DNA of 64,000 nucleotides from Chitinophaga agrisoli (GCF_008386695.1 NZ_VUOC01000001.1:780347-844346); one strand, 5' to 3'. Shown: positions 1 to 10,024, numbered from the stretch's first letter. Notes: generated by a model from the sequence alone, not told the origin. Numbers and translations are program-made.

Positions 1-2
1 AG

Positions 3-728
3 TTAAATGGCGTTCATTTTGCGATGGATTTCCTGAAGCAACAGAACAAAAGAGTGATTAACCGTCCTGTAGGCGGTACAGATATATGGGCCAGTAGCAA
101 GAATGTAGTAGTGATTGGTGGTGGTGATACCGGCTCAGACTGTGTGGGTACCTCCAACCGTCATGGCGCTGCCAGCGTTACACAGCTGGAACTGTTGCCC
201 AAACCTCCCGGAGAGCGTACACAGTATATGCCCTGGCCTACCTATCCCATGGTGCTCAAAACTTCCTCTTCTCATGAAGAAGGCGCGCAACGTCAATGGG
301 CCATTGCCACCAAAGAGTTTGTGGGCGATGGTAACGGTAACCTGAAAGGCCTGAAACTGGTAGACCTGCAATGGGCGCTGGGCCATGATGGCAGACCGGG
401 CGGATTCAAAGAAGTTCCAGGCTCAGAAAGGGAAGTTCCCTGCGAGCTGGCCCTGCTGGCAATGGGTTTTGTACACCCGCAGCACCAGGGCATGCTCGAT
501 GATCTGGGTGTGGAAAAAGATGATCGTGGCAATGTAAAAGCCACTGAAAAAGCTTACCAGACCTCTATCCCTAAGGTATTTGCCGCCGGCGATATGCGCC
601 GTGGCCAATCCCTGGTGGTATGGGCCATCAGCGAAGGCAGAGAGTGCGCACGGAAAGTGGACGAGTTCCTGATGGGTGCTTCGCAGCTGGAAAGCAGGGA
701 TCATTCCTTACAAGCAATGGCTATCTGA
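3..728 (+). CDS. gltD: Glutamate synthase small subunit, 3' part
   Basis: This is the C-terminal part of the NADPH-dependent glutamate synthase beta subunit, which feeds electrons from NADPH through FAD and Fe-S clusters to the large subunit that makes glutamate from glutamine and 2-oxoglutarate. The frame is open to the left edge (it reads [11 protein letters not shown] before the first Met at 24), so the gene is cut by the window. A nucleotide-binding motif [15 protein letters not shown] is visible, followed by the typical [18 protein letters not shown] segment and a C-terminal FAD-contact motif [19 protein letters not shown]. The N-terminal Fe-S cysteines would lie outside the window. The large subunit gltB is expected upstream but cannot be seen. 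A terminator follows at 782. Confidence 0.95.
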   Translation, partial: LNGVHFAMDFLKQQNKRVINRPVGGTDIWASSKNVVVIGGGDTGSDCVGTSNRHGAASVTQLELLPKPPGERTQYMPWPTYPMVLKTSSSHEEGAQRQWAIATKEFVGDGNGNLKGLKLVDLQWALGHDGRPGGFKEVPGSEREVPCELALLAMGFVHPQHQGMLDDLGVEKDDRGNVKATEKAYQTSIPKVFAAGDMRRGQSLVVWAISEGRECARKVDEFLMGASQLESRDHSLQAMAI

Positions 729-781
729 TAACTTTCTTAAAGTTTTCTCATAAGCAGGTTTAGATTTTGTTGTAACCTTCA

Positions 782-814
782 GCCGGGCTGGGTTTTTACC
801 CGGCCCTTTTTGTT
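782..814 (+). terminator. Intrinsic terminator after gltD
   Basis: GCCGGG at 782-787 pairs with CCCGGC at 799-804, followed directly by a T-rich run. It lies 54 bases after the gltD stop. Confidence 0.75.
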
Positions 815-844
815 TCCTGTTATACCGGGGGAAATACTAATTTT

Positions 845-869
845 ATAGGCGTATCCTTTTTACGCCTAT
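845..869 (+). promoter_or_regulatory. Hairpin overlapping the start codon of the next gene
   Basis: ATAGGCGTA (845-853) and TACGCCTAT (861-869) are exact inverted repeats around a 7-base loop. The right arm includes the A and T of the ATG at 868. In RNA it could hide the start, and in DNA it could be an operator. A second ATG follows at 871, just outside the stem, so the structure would affect choice between the two starts. No Shine-Dalgarno sequence is evident. The function is inferred from position only. Confidence 0.4.
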
Positions 870-1488
870 GATGAGAGCTATACCCGTTCTATATGCCATA
901 TCAGCCATCTGCTTCCTCTCCTGCACTGCCTCCAAAAAGAACGTACTGCTGGTTACCAGCCATCCTAACGATGCCCAGAAAACTTATCATACCCTGCTTA
1001 TCACCGGAGAAGGAGATGTAGCCGCCCGCTATGATATTGAGAATATGGCCATGGCCATCCGGTCCAGACTGCGCAAAGTAAATATGCATTGCAATTTTGC
1101 ATTCCTGGGCGATCCACGGAAAGTGGATATCAACGCCAACCTGAAAAAAGCCATCACCGCCCATCCATATGACGCGCTGCTGCGGATCACGCCGCAGGAT
1201 GCCCGGCTGAAAAAATTATACCGGCTGCCAACCGGCCCTTATTACACCGGCACGCCGGGTGGCAATTCCACTGTACATTTTGATGATGGCGTTATCCACC
1301 GCCTTGTGCTGGAGTTCGGGATGGTGCTTACGGAAGCGGAGGGCCAGGTCGTATGGGCCGGCACCCTGCTCACCAATACCCAGGGCCCGCCTACACAGGT
1401 TATCCACACTACTATCGGGAAAAGACTAGCTGCGGTTTTTAAAGATAACCAGTTGTTGTTGCCTCCCCTGGTCACGTCAGCACATTAG
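868..1488 (+). CDS. Hypothetical lipoprotein
   Basis: I do not recognise a named family. The 206-residue product begins with a hydrophobic signal segment and a lipobox, L17-S18-C19, so it is probably a lipid-anchored envelope protein. Two Met codons are adjacent and the start could be 868 or 871. The mature part alternates short hydrophobic strands and has no clear catalytic motif. A segment around residues 70-110 (SRLRKVNMHCNFAFLGDP) and a Gly-rich stretch around 130 are the most distinctive parts. It stands alone between the gltD terminator and another secreted hypothetical. An inverted repeat overlaps its start codon. Confidence 0.7.
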   Translation: MMRAIPVLYAISAICFLSCTASKKNVLLVTSHPNDAQKTYHTLLITGEGDVAARYDIENMAMAIRSRLRKVNMHCNFAFLGDPRKVDINANLKKAITAHPYDALLRITPQDARLKKLYRLPTGPYYTGTPGGNSTVHFDDGVIHRLVLEFGMVLTEAEGQVVWAGTLLTNTQGPPTQVIHTTIGKRLAAVFKDNQLLLPPLVTSAH

Positions 1489-1510
1489 CATATCAGCACA
1501 TTAGCACATC
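1478..1510 (+). repeat. Short 16-bp direct repeat at the 3' end of the lipoprotein gene
   Basis: CAGCACATTAGCA occurs at 1478-1490 and again at 1494-1506, a 16-base period, with a partial third copy. The first copy contains the stop codon of the preceding gene. It looks like a small intergenic simple repeat. Confidence 0.6.
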
Positions 1511-1601
1511 ATCAGGGACATAAACCCCTCATCAGCAGGCACAAACAGCCATTTCGGCTATTCAGCCCGCAGTTTCGGGAATTAGTTATTAATTTTAATC
1601 C

Positions 1602-2240
1602 ATGTGTCGCGGGTTACTGTTATTGCTACTTTCCAATCTTTTCTGTTCGCTGATTCCTGTACATGCGCAGGATACTACCATCATTGCCGCCACTCCCGGT
1701 TTTATTTTTAATACCCATCATTATAAAAAAGGCGTTTATAAGAACTTCCAGGAGTTCCAGCAGGATAATCCTTCCATAACCGGTAACCTGGTATTAAAGA
1801 ACCGGAGCTCTGCCGCCCAGATCTACCTGCTGGCCAGCAGGAATGAGCTGCGTGTGGTGGACAGTACCGGCCAGGAGCGCAAAGTGAAGGATTATTGGGG
1901 CTTTTCTGATGGCAACAGTGTGTATATAAGGGACAATGGTTTAAACAGGATAAAGGAGATCGGGTATTATTGCCTGTACGAGATCGGGGGGCTCATAGCC
2001 ACACCGCTGCCCCAGCCGGGTGCACTAACATTTAAGAATACGCCCCCTCCTGTTATCCGCAAAAAAGTGATCAATATCCTCACCGGCGATATCTATGAAC
2101 TTAGCTTGTATAATCTCCGCAAATACATACTGCCAGAGGATAAGGTGATACTCGAAGCCTTTAATCAGGATGAACAGAAGCGTGAAAAACTGGAGTATTA
2201 TATCCAGTGGTTTAACCAGCGCAATACCCCTGTGCTGTAA
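1602..2240 (+). CDS. Hypothetical secreted protein
   Basis: A 212-residue protein with an N-terminal signal peptide (hydrophobic core about residues 4-19, ending VHAQ), so probably exported to the periplasm. The mature part has predicted strand-rich segments such as ITGNLVLKNRSSAAQIYLLA and a charged C-terminus with several Lys/Glu residues. No known domain or catalytic motif is recognised. It has its own spacing on both sides (113 bases upstream, 134 downstream) and is not clearly part of an operon. A hairpin lies between it and tamB. Confidence 0.65.
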   Translation: MCRGLLLLLLSNLFCSLIPVHAQDTTIIAATPGFIFNTHHYKKGVYKNFQEFQQDNPSITGNLVLKNRSSAAQIYLLASRNELRVVDSTGQERKVKDYWGFSDGNSVYIRDNGLNRIKEIGYYCLYEIGGLIATPLPQPGALTFKNTPPPVIRKKVINILTGDIYELSLYNLRKYILPEDKVILEAFNQDEQKREKLEYYIQWFNQRNTPVL

Positions 2241-2299
2241 GCCGCCCATGCCCGCTTAAAAAACTCCCCGTCAGCGCTACATATTGGGTAGGTACAGAA

Positions 2300-2335
2300 T
2301 TTGCTACAATTCTTTTGATGTTAGAATGTAGCAAA
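2300..2335 (+). other. Inverted repeat between the secreted hypothetical and tamB
   Basis: TTTGCTACAATTC (2300-2312) and GAATGTAGCAAA (2324-2335) are complementary with one bulged base. There is no clean T-run after it, so it may be a leader structure of tamB or a weak terminator. Confidence 0.4.
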
Positions 2336-2374
2336 GTGCTTATTTTCAGTAAATTACTATAGCAATTTTTCATA

Positions 2375-5300
2375 GTGACGGTACCCGCAACCTCAGAAGA
2401 CAAACATCACGGCCGGCCCTGGTGGCGGTGGCTTTTATGGATCGTAATAGGAATCCTGTTACTGCCCGTTATGGCTGTATTGTTGTTACAGCTGGCGCCC
2501 GTACAGGATTATCTTCGCCGGCAGGGGGAACAGTACCTCCGTAATAAACTGCATACCAACGTAAAAATAGGTTATCTGCGGGCCAGGGGCTGGCAATACC
2601 TCGAGCTGCGGAATGTATACGTATCAGATACCGCGCAACAGGCCCTCTTCTACACCGGCTCCCTTAAAGTGCGTTACAACCTGCTTTCCCTGCTCAATAA
2701 TGAGCTGCGTATCAACAAACTGGAATGGGATACCCTGCTGGTAAATGCCTACCGGCATGAGCATGACAGCGTTTTCAATTTCCAGTTCATTGCAGACGCC
2801 TTCATCAGTCCGGACGCTACGCCGGATACAATCGCCCCGGAAACAGGCACCACCATGCAGTTCCATATCAAGGATGTGGCCCTGCGCCAGGTGCATGTAA
2901 GTTATATAGATGAGCCGGGAGGTATGAGCGCCGTGCTGCACTGGAAAACATTGACAATAGACCCGGACGACCTGCTGGTAAACGACGGCGTGTATGCGTT
3001 CCGGGGTATTACCCTGGATGGCCTCACTGGTTTCTTCCGGCAGGCCTACCGGCCCAAAGCCACCGCGGCAGCCGCTCCGCCGCCCTCTGTTGCAGATACT
3101 GCCGCGGCGCCTTTCCATCTGCTGCTCAAAAAAATGCAGGTACAGCACAGCACATTCTGGTACGAAAGTCAGGATATGGGCATTTCCACCGCCTGGCGGG
3201 TAGGAAAGTTTGAGATCAACAATGCCAATATCGACCAGGATTCCACCCATATACAGATAGGCGATATCCACCTAAGCCAAACCCAGGGCGTATTCACCAT
3301 GTCTGCCCCAAAAGACACCAGCACGCCGGTACCGGCAGACAGTACGCCCAATACCTGGCAGGTAAATACCGGTCTGGCCTTATTGGAACAGCTGAACGTT
3401 AAGTATGATAATAATACCGCTCCGGCGCCCCGCGGTGCAGGCAGCGGCGATCCGGATTATAACCACCTGCTCATCAAAGGTTTCAATACCCGGGTAAGCG
3501 ATATCAGCTACAGATCAGATACCGTGAGCGCGCTGCTGCATCACCTGAGCATGCAGGATAAATCCGGCTTTGCGGTAAAACGCGCGCACATGGCGTTTAT
3601 GTTCACACCTCAAAGCCTTTCCCTGCAGGATATGCTGGTGGAGACGAACAGATCCCTGCTCCGTAAACAGATCATCGTTACCGTGCCCTCCTGGGCCACC
3701 GTGGCAGACCGCCTGGATGAGCTGCAGATCAGGGCCAACATAGACTCTTCCCGTATTGCGCTGGGCGAGTGGCTGGCTTTTGTACCAGATGCCCGCAGCA
3801 ATAAGAATATGCAGCCCCTTTGGGATAAACAGCTAACATTATCGGCTATATTAAAGGGTAGCATGGCCCACCTGGAGATCCAGGACTTCTATTTCCGGGA
3901 TAATGTGGGTAACGTGATCACCACAAAAGGGGAGGTCTTCCACGCCGCCAACCCGGATAGCCTGCGCGCCAACCTGCCTGCCTTTACCATCCAGAGCGGC
4001 AATAAGCCTTTACGCTCCTGGCTGCCCATAGGCATCCTGCCGGATACGCCCCGCCTGCCGGAGCAAATGTTAATAACCGGCTCCTTTACCGGGGGAATGG
4101 CAGACATGCAAACAGATGTGCAGCTGAAAAGCGATATGGCCAATGCCGTCATGCATGCCCGGCTGGTGAATATCACGGACAGCCTGCACAGCACCTACAG
4201 CGTATTGATACCGTATTTTCATCTCCACCCCGGCCGTATGTTGTATGATACGACCATTGGCTGGATAAGCGGCCGCCTGGAAGCAGAAGGCAAAGGATAC
4301 GATATTAACACCATGGCCGCCAACGCGGCGGCGCACATTAACGAGGCTACCTATAATGGGTACACGTATCACGATGTGCAAATGAAGGCCGGCATCCGCC
4401 AGGGCGATTTTGAGGCCTCCGGCCAAAGTCTGGATACCGCCATGGACCTCAGTTTCGACGTTAACGGCCACATACAGGATACTACTATACAACCTTTGCA
4501 GGCCAACCTGGTACTGAATAAGGCCGATCTTTTTGCTACGCACTGGTACAGTGAGCCAATGCAGCTAAAAGGCACCCTGGCCGCAGACTTCAGCAGCCTG
4601 CAGCCCACCCGCCTGGAAGGCAAGGCAGATCTTACCGGCTGGCAGATAGCCACCGCCGGTCAGGTATTTCCATTAGATACCGTTGCCTTGCTGGCACATT
4701 GGGAAGACCAGCAGTACCTTACGCTAAACGGGCCCTTTGGCTCCATAATGGCCAATGGCACCGTGGATTATACCCGGTTGGGCGCTACCTTCGGCGGCCT
4801 CATAGGCAAACCGCTCACGCCAGTAGATAGCGCACACCTGATCACATTACCCGCGCATCAGCAACTGCAATGGACCGCCTCGCTGCGCTGGCCACGTAGC
4901 CTGCAGGCCATGTTCCCCACCCTACGTATGAATGAGCCCCTGGCTATCCAGGGCCGGCTTAATTCTGACAGCAGCCTGCTGGTAATGCATGCGTCTCTGC
5001 CCAAATTAACTTATGACTCCCTGCATATAGACAGCCTGCTGCTGGATGCCCGCATCCAGGATACCAGCCTCAAAGCAGCGGTATCCCTGGCTGCCCTGCG
5101 CCATCCGGTGGCGCCGCTCTATCATACAGCACTGCTGGCAAGCGCCAGCTCCGGCAAAGTGGATTGGGACCTGAACCTGGATGATGTACAAGGCCGCCCT
5201 AAATATAAAGTAGGCGGGCTGGTACAGTTCCTGCCGGATTCCGTGATCACGCTGGCCCTTAAACCCGGCCTGTTGCTCAATAAGCAGGCTTGGACGGTGG

Positions 5301-7429
5301 ATGAGAACAACCTCGTACGCCTGCGCAATGGCCTCCCGGATAGCGCCAACCTGAAACTGTCGTACCGGGCACAATCCATCCAGTTACAGACCACGCCAGA
5401 TAGCAGCAGCCGCATACCGGCCCTGCAAACAGATATAAAGGATTTTCAGCTGGCCACCATCACCGGCCTGCTGGCGGCAGATACCTTGCTGGCTACCGGC
5501 GTGCTGAATGGCCAGGCCCATATCAGTAACCTCAGCGCTTCGCCATTAGTATCCAGCACCCTTAAAATAGATAGCCTTACTTTCCGGAATACCCGCCTGG
5601 GCACGCTGGACGCTAACCTGGAAACACCCGCCCCGCAAACCTACCAGGTAAAGGCAGGGCTGGTGGGTAATGATAATGACCTGCAGGTACAGGCTACCTA
5701 TGATAGCACCATCAATGCCACAGTAAACCTTAATAAACTCAGCATGGCTTCCCTGGAGCCATTCACTTTTGGCAACGTAACCCGTATGCATGGCGATGCT
5801 AATGGAAAGTTTACCATTACCGGCACTACAGATAAACCCAAAGTGATCGGCAATCTGCACTTTAATAATGCCGGTGGTACCATTACTTATGTAGGCGCGC
5901 CTTTAAGCTTACCAGACGAAGAGATTGTGCTGGACGAACGGGGCATAGCCATGAATAAACTGGTAATTGCAGACAGCCTGGGAAATGAGCTGGTAGTGGA
6001 TGGCCGTATTAACACCACAGACTTTACCAACTACCGCTTTAACCTGGATGTGAATGCGGATAATTTTATGGTGCTGGGTAAACAGCAAAACCCTGACCAG
6101 CTGTTCTACGGTCCTGCTTTTGTGGATAGCCGCATCCGTGTAAGAGGCAATATGGACCTGCCGCGTATAGACGCTTATGTAAAGCTCCGCGATAAATCCA
6201 GCGTAACAGTTACCATACCGGAAGAGAACCCCGGCGTAGCCAACAGGGAAGGGGTGATGGTCTTTGTGGATAAAGATCAGCCAGTGGATTCTGCTATGCT
6301 GGCCGCACAGGATAGCGCCCGTTTTGAGAATCCCCGTTTAAAAGGTTTGAACTTCAGCGGTAATGCAGAGATCACGCCAGAGTCCACCATCAAGATCATC
6401 ATAGACCAGCAGAATGGCGACTATGTAGAAGCTAAAGGCACCGCCACCCTGAATGCCACTATGGACGCCAGCAGTAAGCTAAGCCTCACCGGCCGTTATG
6501 AGATCCAGGAGGGTAAGTACCAGATGTCACTGTACGAAGTGATCAAACGTTCCTTTGCTATAGAAAAGGGTAGCGCCATTACCTTTAACGGTGATGCTAC
6601 AGACGCTACCCTAGATATTACCGCTAAATACACGGTAAACGCGCCGGCCGCAGACCTGGTATCAGACCAGCTGTCCAACATGTCAGACGTAGACCGTAAT
6701 CGTTACAGGCAGCGCCTGCCTTTTGAAGTGTACATGCAGATCAAAGGCGATCTCATGAAACCAGACATCACATTTATGCTGGATATGCCGGAGGCAGAGC
6801 GTAATGCCTTTAGCGGCAGTGTGTATAACCGTCTGAAACAGATCAACCAGATACCTTCTGAGCTGAACAAACAGGTAATGGGCCTGCTGGTGCTGAACTC
6901 CTTCATCCCGGATGATCCCGGCGCTACAGAAGGCGAGGGTGTGGATGTAGGCCGCGAAGCCCGTAAGAGTGTGAGCAAGATCCTGTCACAGCAAATGAAT
7001 AACCTGGCCGGTAACCTGATCAAAGGTGTGGATATCAATTTTGACCTGCAGAATAATGAAGACTATTCCACCGGCAGCGCTAAAGAAAGTACGGTGTTGA
7101 ATGTAGGCGTTTCCAAAAACCTCTTCAACGACCGCCTTACAGTAGCTGTTGGCTCCAACGTATTGCTGGAAGGCGATCAGCAAACCAGCAATACCAGTAC
7201 CCTGGTGGGCGATATTTCTGTGGAATATAAATTAACACGGGATGGCCGCTACCGGGTACGGGTATACCAGCGTAATACCAACGAAACAGTAGTAGAAGGA
7301 CAGGTAGTGGAAACCGGCGCCGCTTTTATGCTGGTAATAGATTACGATCAGTTCCGCGAAATACTGGGCCGCTCTAAGAAAGAGAAGCGCACGGAGAGAT
7401 TACGTAAGAAAAACGCCAAGAAATCTTAA
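2375..7429 (+). CDS. tamB: TamB-like translocation and assembly module protein (DUF490)
   Basis: A very large AsmA/TamB-type protein (1684 residues) that spans the periplasm and, with its outer-membrane partner, assists outer-membrane assembly or phospholipid transport. One N-terminal membrane segment (about residues 17-38) is followed by a long series of beta-strand repeats and a conserved C-terminal DUF490 region (about 1230-1650). The start is GTG at 2375: a TAG stop lies in frame at 2360, and no ATG occurs in frame before the membrane segment. Five bases separate its stop from the tamL start, a tight operon. Linkers around residues 228-245 and 310-325 are rich in Ala, Pro and Thr. Length exceeds proteobacterial TamB (about 1250 residues), which I understand is common in Bacteroidota. 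Confidence 0.9.
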   Translation: MTVPATSEDKHHGRPWWRWLLWIVIGILLLPVMAVLLLQLAPVQDYLRRQGEQYLRNKLHTNVKIGYLRARGWQYLELRNVYVSDTAQQALFYTGSLKVRYNLLSLLNNELRINKLEWDTLLVNAYRHEHDSVFNFQFIADAFISPDATPDTIAPETGTTMQFHIKDVALRQVHVSYIDEPGGMSAVLHWKTLTIDPDDLLVNDGVYAFRGITLDGLTGFFRQAYRPKATAAAAPPPSVADTAAAPFHLLLKKMQVQHSTFWYESQDMGISTAWRVGKFEINNANIDQDSTHIQIGDIHLSQTQGVFTMSAPKDTSTPVPADSTPNTWQVNTGLALLEQLNVKYDNNTAPAPRGAGSGDPDYNHLLIKGFNTRVSDISYRSDTVSALLHHLSMQDKSGFAVKRAHMAFMFTPQSLSLQDMLVETNRSLLRKQIIVTVPSWATVADRLDELQIRANIDSSRIALGEWLAFVPDARSNKNMQPLWDKQLTLSAILKGSMAHLEIQDFYFRDNVGNVITTKGEVFHAANPDSLRANLPAFTIQSGNKPLRSWLPIGILPDTPRLPEQMLITGSFTGGMADMQTDVQLKSDMANAVMHARLVNITDSLHSTYSVLIPYFHLHPGRMLYDTTIGWISGRLEAEGKGYDINTMAANAAAHINEATYNGYTYHDVQMKAGIRQGDFEASGQSLDTAMDLSFDVNGHIQDTTIQPLQANLVLNKADLFATHWYSEPMQLKGTLAADFSSLQPTRLEGKADLTGWQIATAGQVFPLDTVALLAHWEDQQYLTLNGPFGSIMANGTVDYTRLGATFGGLIGKPLTPVDSAHLITLPAHQQLQWTASLRWPRSLQAMFPTLRMNEPLAIQGRLNSDSSLLVMHASLPKLTYDSLHIDSLLLDARIQDTSLKAAVSLAALRHPVAPLYHTALLASASSGKVDWDLNLDDVQGRPKYKVGGLVQFLPDSVITLALKPGLLLNKQAWTVDENNLVRLRNGLPDSANLKLSYRAQSIQLQTTPDSSSRIPALQTDIKDFQLATITGLLAADTLLATGVLNGQAHISNLSASPLVSSTLKIDSLTFRNTRLGTLDANLETPAPQTYQVKAGLVGNDNDLQVQATYDSTINATVNLNKLSMASLEPFTFGNVTRMHGDANGKFTITGTTDKPKVIGNLHFNNAGGTITYVGAPLSLPDEEIVLDERGIAMNKLVIADSLGNELVVDGRINTTDFTNYRFNLDVNADNFMVLGKQQNPDQLFYGPAFVDSRIRVRGNMDLPRIDAYVKLRDKSSVTVTIPEENPGVANREGVMVFVDKDQPVDSAMLAAQDSARFENPRLKGLNFSGNAEITPESTIKIIIDQQNGDYVEAKGTATLNATMDASSKLSLTGRYEIQEGKYQMSLYEVIKRSFAIEKGSAITFNGDATDATLDITAKYTVNAPAADLVSDQLSNMSDVDRNRYRQRLPFEVYMQIKGDLMKPDITFMLDMPEAERNAFSGSVYNRLKQINQIPSELNKQVMGLLVLNSFIPDDPGATEGEGVDVGREARKSVSKILSQQMNNLAGNLIKGVDINFDLQNNEDYSTGSAKESTVLNVGVSKNLFNDRLTVAVGSNVLLEGDQQTSNTSTLVGDISVEYKLTRDGRYRVRVYQRNTNETVVEGQVVETGAAFMLVIDYDQFREILGRSKKEKRTERLRKKNAKKS

Positions 7430-7434
7430 CAATA

Positions 7435-9999
7435 TTGCGACCTACCAGCTCACATATCATCCTTCTTTTTGCCGGTTTGTGGCTATGCGCCTGCAGTACT
7501 ACCCGTACCGTACCGGAAAACGACCGGCTGTACACCGGCGCCGATGTTAAATGGGATGGCAAGAAACCAAAGGACTACGGCACTTTACAGGAAAGCCTGG
7601 AGAAGAATATACGCCCAAAGACCAACCGTAAATTTCTGGGTATGCCTATACGGCTCTGGCTATATAACCTGGGCAATAAGCCCAAAGGTAAAGGGCTTAA
7701 CCACCTGCTGCGGAATAAATGGGGAGAGCCGCCGGTGTTATTAAGCCAGGTAAAACGGGACTATACCAGCACGGTTTTGCAACAATACCTGGTAGACAAT
7801 GGCTATTTTCAGGCAGATGTGGTTTCCGAAATAAAAAACAAAGGCAAGAAAAAAGCCTCCGCCATTTATACCGCCACGCCTAATCACCGTTATACGATCA
7901 AGAGCGTAACATTTGAGGCAGACAGCACGCAGCTGGGCAAGGCTCTTACAAAAACGATCCCTAAAAGCTCGCTGATCATTGGCGCCCCTTATAGCCTGGA
8001 CAGCATTAAGGCAGAGCGGGAACGTATACATAATGCGTTGAAAGAACAGGGCTACTATTATTTTACAGCGGATCATCTGCTGATGGAAGTGGATAGTACA
8101 CAGGGCGGCACAGTGGACATGTATGTTACCGTAAAGCGGGATATTTCTCCCCTGGCGCGGCGGCCTTATTTTATGCGCCGTATTACATTGTACCCTACCT
8201 ACTCGCTGGATGCAGATACTACCGCCCGTATGAGGGGCGAGGTAACGCTTTACAGGAACTTTGGCGTGGTAGACCCGGAAAGGAAATTCAGACCACGCAT
8301 GTTCCGCCGTTCCGTATTCCTGCGTCCGGACAGTCTGTACCGCTTAAGCAATCATGAAATAACACTGCAACGGCTTATTGGCCTTGGTACTTTTAAATTC
8401 GTAAAAGGCCAGTTCCGTACTGCACGCGATAGCAGCAGGACTGGCGGCCGTGACCGCAGCGATACGGTCCGCTTCCGCACCGGCCAACGGCGTACGCAGG
8501 ATAGCAGCCAGCCACGTACGCAGGACAGCCTTCGGCTATCCCCACCGCGGGATACTGGTAGCATCCGTTTTCCCCGGGATACAGTGGAAGTGGATGACAG
8601 CGGCCAACCCTTGCAGGAAAACCGCCTGGCGGCAGATACCGGCCGCCGCCCCGGCAGGGATACCGCCAGATTTGCCAGCAGATATGCCCGGGATGCTGAC
8701 CTGCGGGTTATCTCAGATACCGGCCGCCTGGATGCCAGTTTCTACCTCACACCTTATCCACAATACTCTTTGCAGGCAGAGCTGCGGGGTACCTCCAAGT
8801 CCAACAACTTTGTAGGCTCAGAAGTAAAAGTCACACAACGTAACCGTAACTGGCTGCGCTCTGCCAACATGCTGGAGATCTCTTTGTCAGGCGGAATGGA
8901 ATGGCAGGCAGGCGGCGGCCAGTCCGTAATAAGCGGTAACTCCTATAGCCTCAAAGGCGAGGTAGCCGTTACGCTGCCACGATTCCTGGTGCCGTTTAAT
9001 ACATTCAGGATACGCACGCGTTACGTACCGCGTACCCGCATTAGCCTGAGTTATGAACTGTATAGCCGGCAGAACCTGTATAACCTGAATGCGTATACGT
9101 TCCAGTACCAGTATCTCTGGCGCCAAACACGCTTCCTGGAACACAACTGGGCGCCTGTTTCCATTACCTATGTACGGCCCACCAACACCACCCTTGCATA
9201 TGACAGCATCCTGAAGGTGGATCCGGTACAGCGCAGGGCCATAGAAAAACAATTCATCCTGGGCGCCAACTATACCATTACCTATAATAACCAGCTGCCC
9301 AACCGTGTGCACAGCTTCTTTATTATGGGTGGAGTAGATGTATCCGGAAATGTGGCAGGCCTCATCGTACCAAAAGGTGATAGCGGCAGGACCATCTTCG
9401 GCAATCCTTTTGCGCAATACGTACGCCTGGATGGCGATGTGCGCCACTACTGGCAGTTTAGCAAGGGCATGACCTGGGTGAACCGTTTTTTTGCCGGTTA
9501 TGGCTTGCCCTATGGCAACTCCCGTTCCCTGCCCTTTGTAAAACAATACTTTACCGGCGGTAGCAGCAGCCTGCGCGCTTTCAGGGCCAGAACGTTGGGC
9601 CCCGGCTCTTATCGCGATACCGCCAGCCGCTACCTGGCCAATGAGGCCGGAGATATTAAACTGGAATTTAACTCAGAGCTGCGCGTACACCTGGCCAGCG
9701 TGATCAATGCCGCCGTATTTGTAGACGCCGGTAATATATGGCTGCAGAAATCAGATAGCAACCGGATAGGCGGCGATTTCAAGACCAGCCGTTTCCTAAA
9801 GGAGATAGCAGTAGGAGCGGGGGTAGGTTTGCGTATAGACGCTTCCATTGTAGTAGTGCGCCTGGATCTTGCCTTCCCTCTACGAAAACCCTGGCTGCCG
9901 GAGGATGAAAGATGGGTGATCAAGGATATCCGGTTTGGCGACCCCGATTGGCGTAAGGAGAACCTGATACTCAATATTGCGATCGGATATCCCTTCTAG
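7435..9999 (+). CDS. tamL: TamL-type lipidated BamA/TamA family outer-membrane protein
   Basis: An Omp85-family barrel, the partner of TamB. It starts with TTG at 7435. The N-terminus has a signal segment ending in a lipobox (LCAC, Cys20), which is the hallmark of the Bacteroidota TamL variant of TamA. POTRA-like repeats precede a C-terminal 16-strand barrel. The family motif in the barrel appears as FTGGSSSLRAFRARTLGPG near residue 702, with LRAF where many relatives have VRGF. An unusual low-complexity insert (about residues 325-420) rich in Arg, Asp, Ser and Thr lies between the POTRA part and the barrel. Immediate coupling to tamB supports a shared role in envelope biogenesis. Confidence 0.9.
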   Translation: MRPTSSHIILLFAGLWLCACSTTRTVPENDRLYTGADVKWDGKKPKDYGTLQESLEKNIRPKTNRKFLGMPIRLWLYNLGNKPKGKGLNHLLRNKWGEPPVLLSQVKRDYTSTVLQQYLVDNGYFQADVVSEIKNKGKKKASAIYTATPNHRYTIKSVTFEADSTQLGKALTKTIPKSSLIIGAPYSLDSIKAERERIHNALKEQGYYYFTADHLLMEVDSTQGGTVDMYVTVKRDISPLARRPYFMRRITLYPTYSLDADTTARMRGEVTLYRNFGVVDPERKFRPRMFRRSVFLRPDSLYRLSNHEITLQRLIGLGTFKFVKGQFRTARDSSRTGGRDRSDTVRFRTGQRRTQDSSQPRTQDSLRLSPPRDTGSIRFPRDTVEVDDSGQPLQENRLAADTGRRPGRDTARFASRYARDADLRVISDTGRLDASFYLTPYPQYSLQAELRGTSKSNNFVGSEVKVTQRNRNWLRSANMLEISLSGGMEWQAGGGQSVISGNSYSLKGEVAVTLPRFLVPFNTFRIRTRYVPRTRISLSYELYSRQNLYNLNAYTFQYQYLWRQTRFLEHNWAPVSITYVRPTNTTLAYDSILKVDPVQRRAIEKQFILGANYTITYNNQLPNRVHSFFIMGGVDVSGNVAGLIVPKGDSGRTIFGNPFAQYVRLDGDVRHYWQFSKGMTWVNRFFAGYGLPYGNSRSLPFVKQYFTGGSSSLRAFRARTLGPGSYRDTASRYLANEAGDIKLEFNSELRVHLASVINAAVFVDAGNIWLQKSDSNRIGGDFKTSRFLKEIAVGAGVGLRIDASIVVVRLDLAFPLRKPWLPEDERWVIKDIRFGDPDWRKENLILNIAIGYPF

Positions 10000-10024
10000 A
10001 CGGGAAAACATATAAAGAAAGGAG

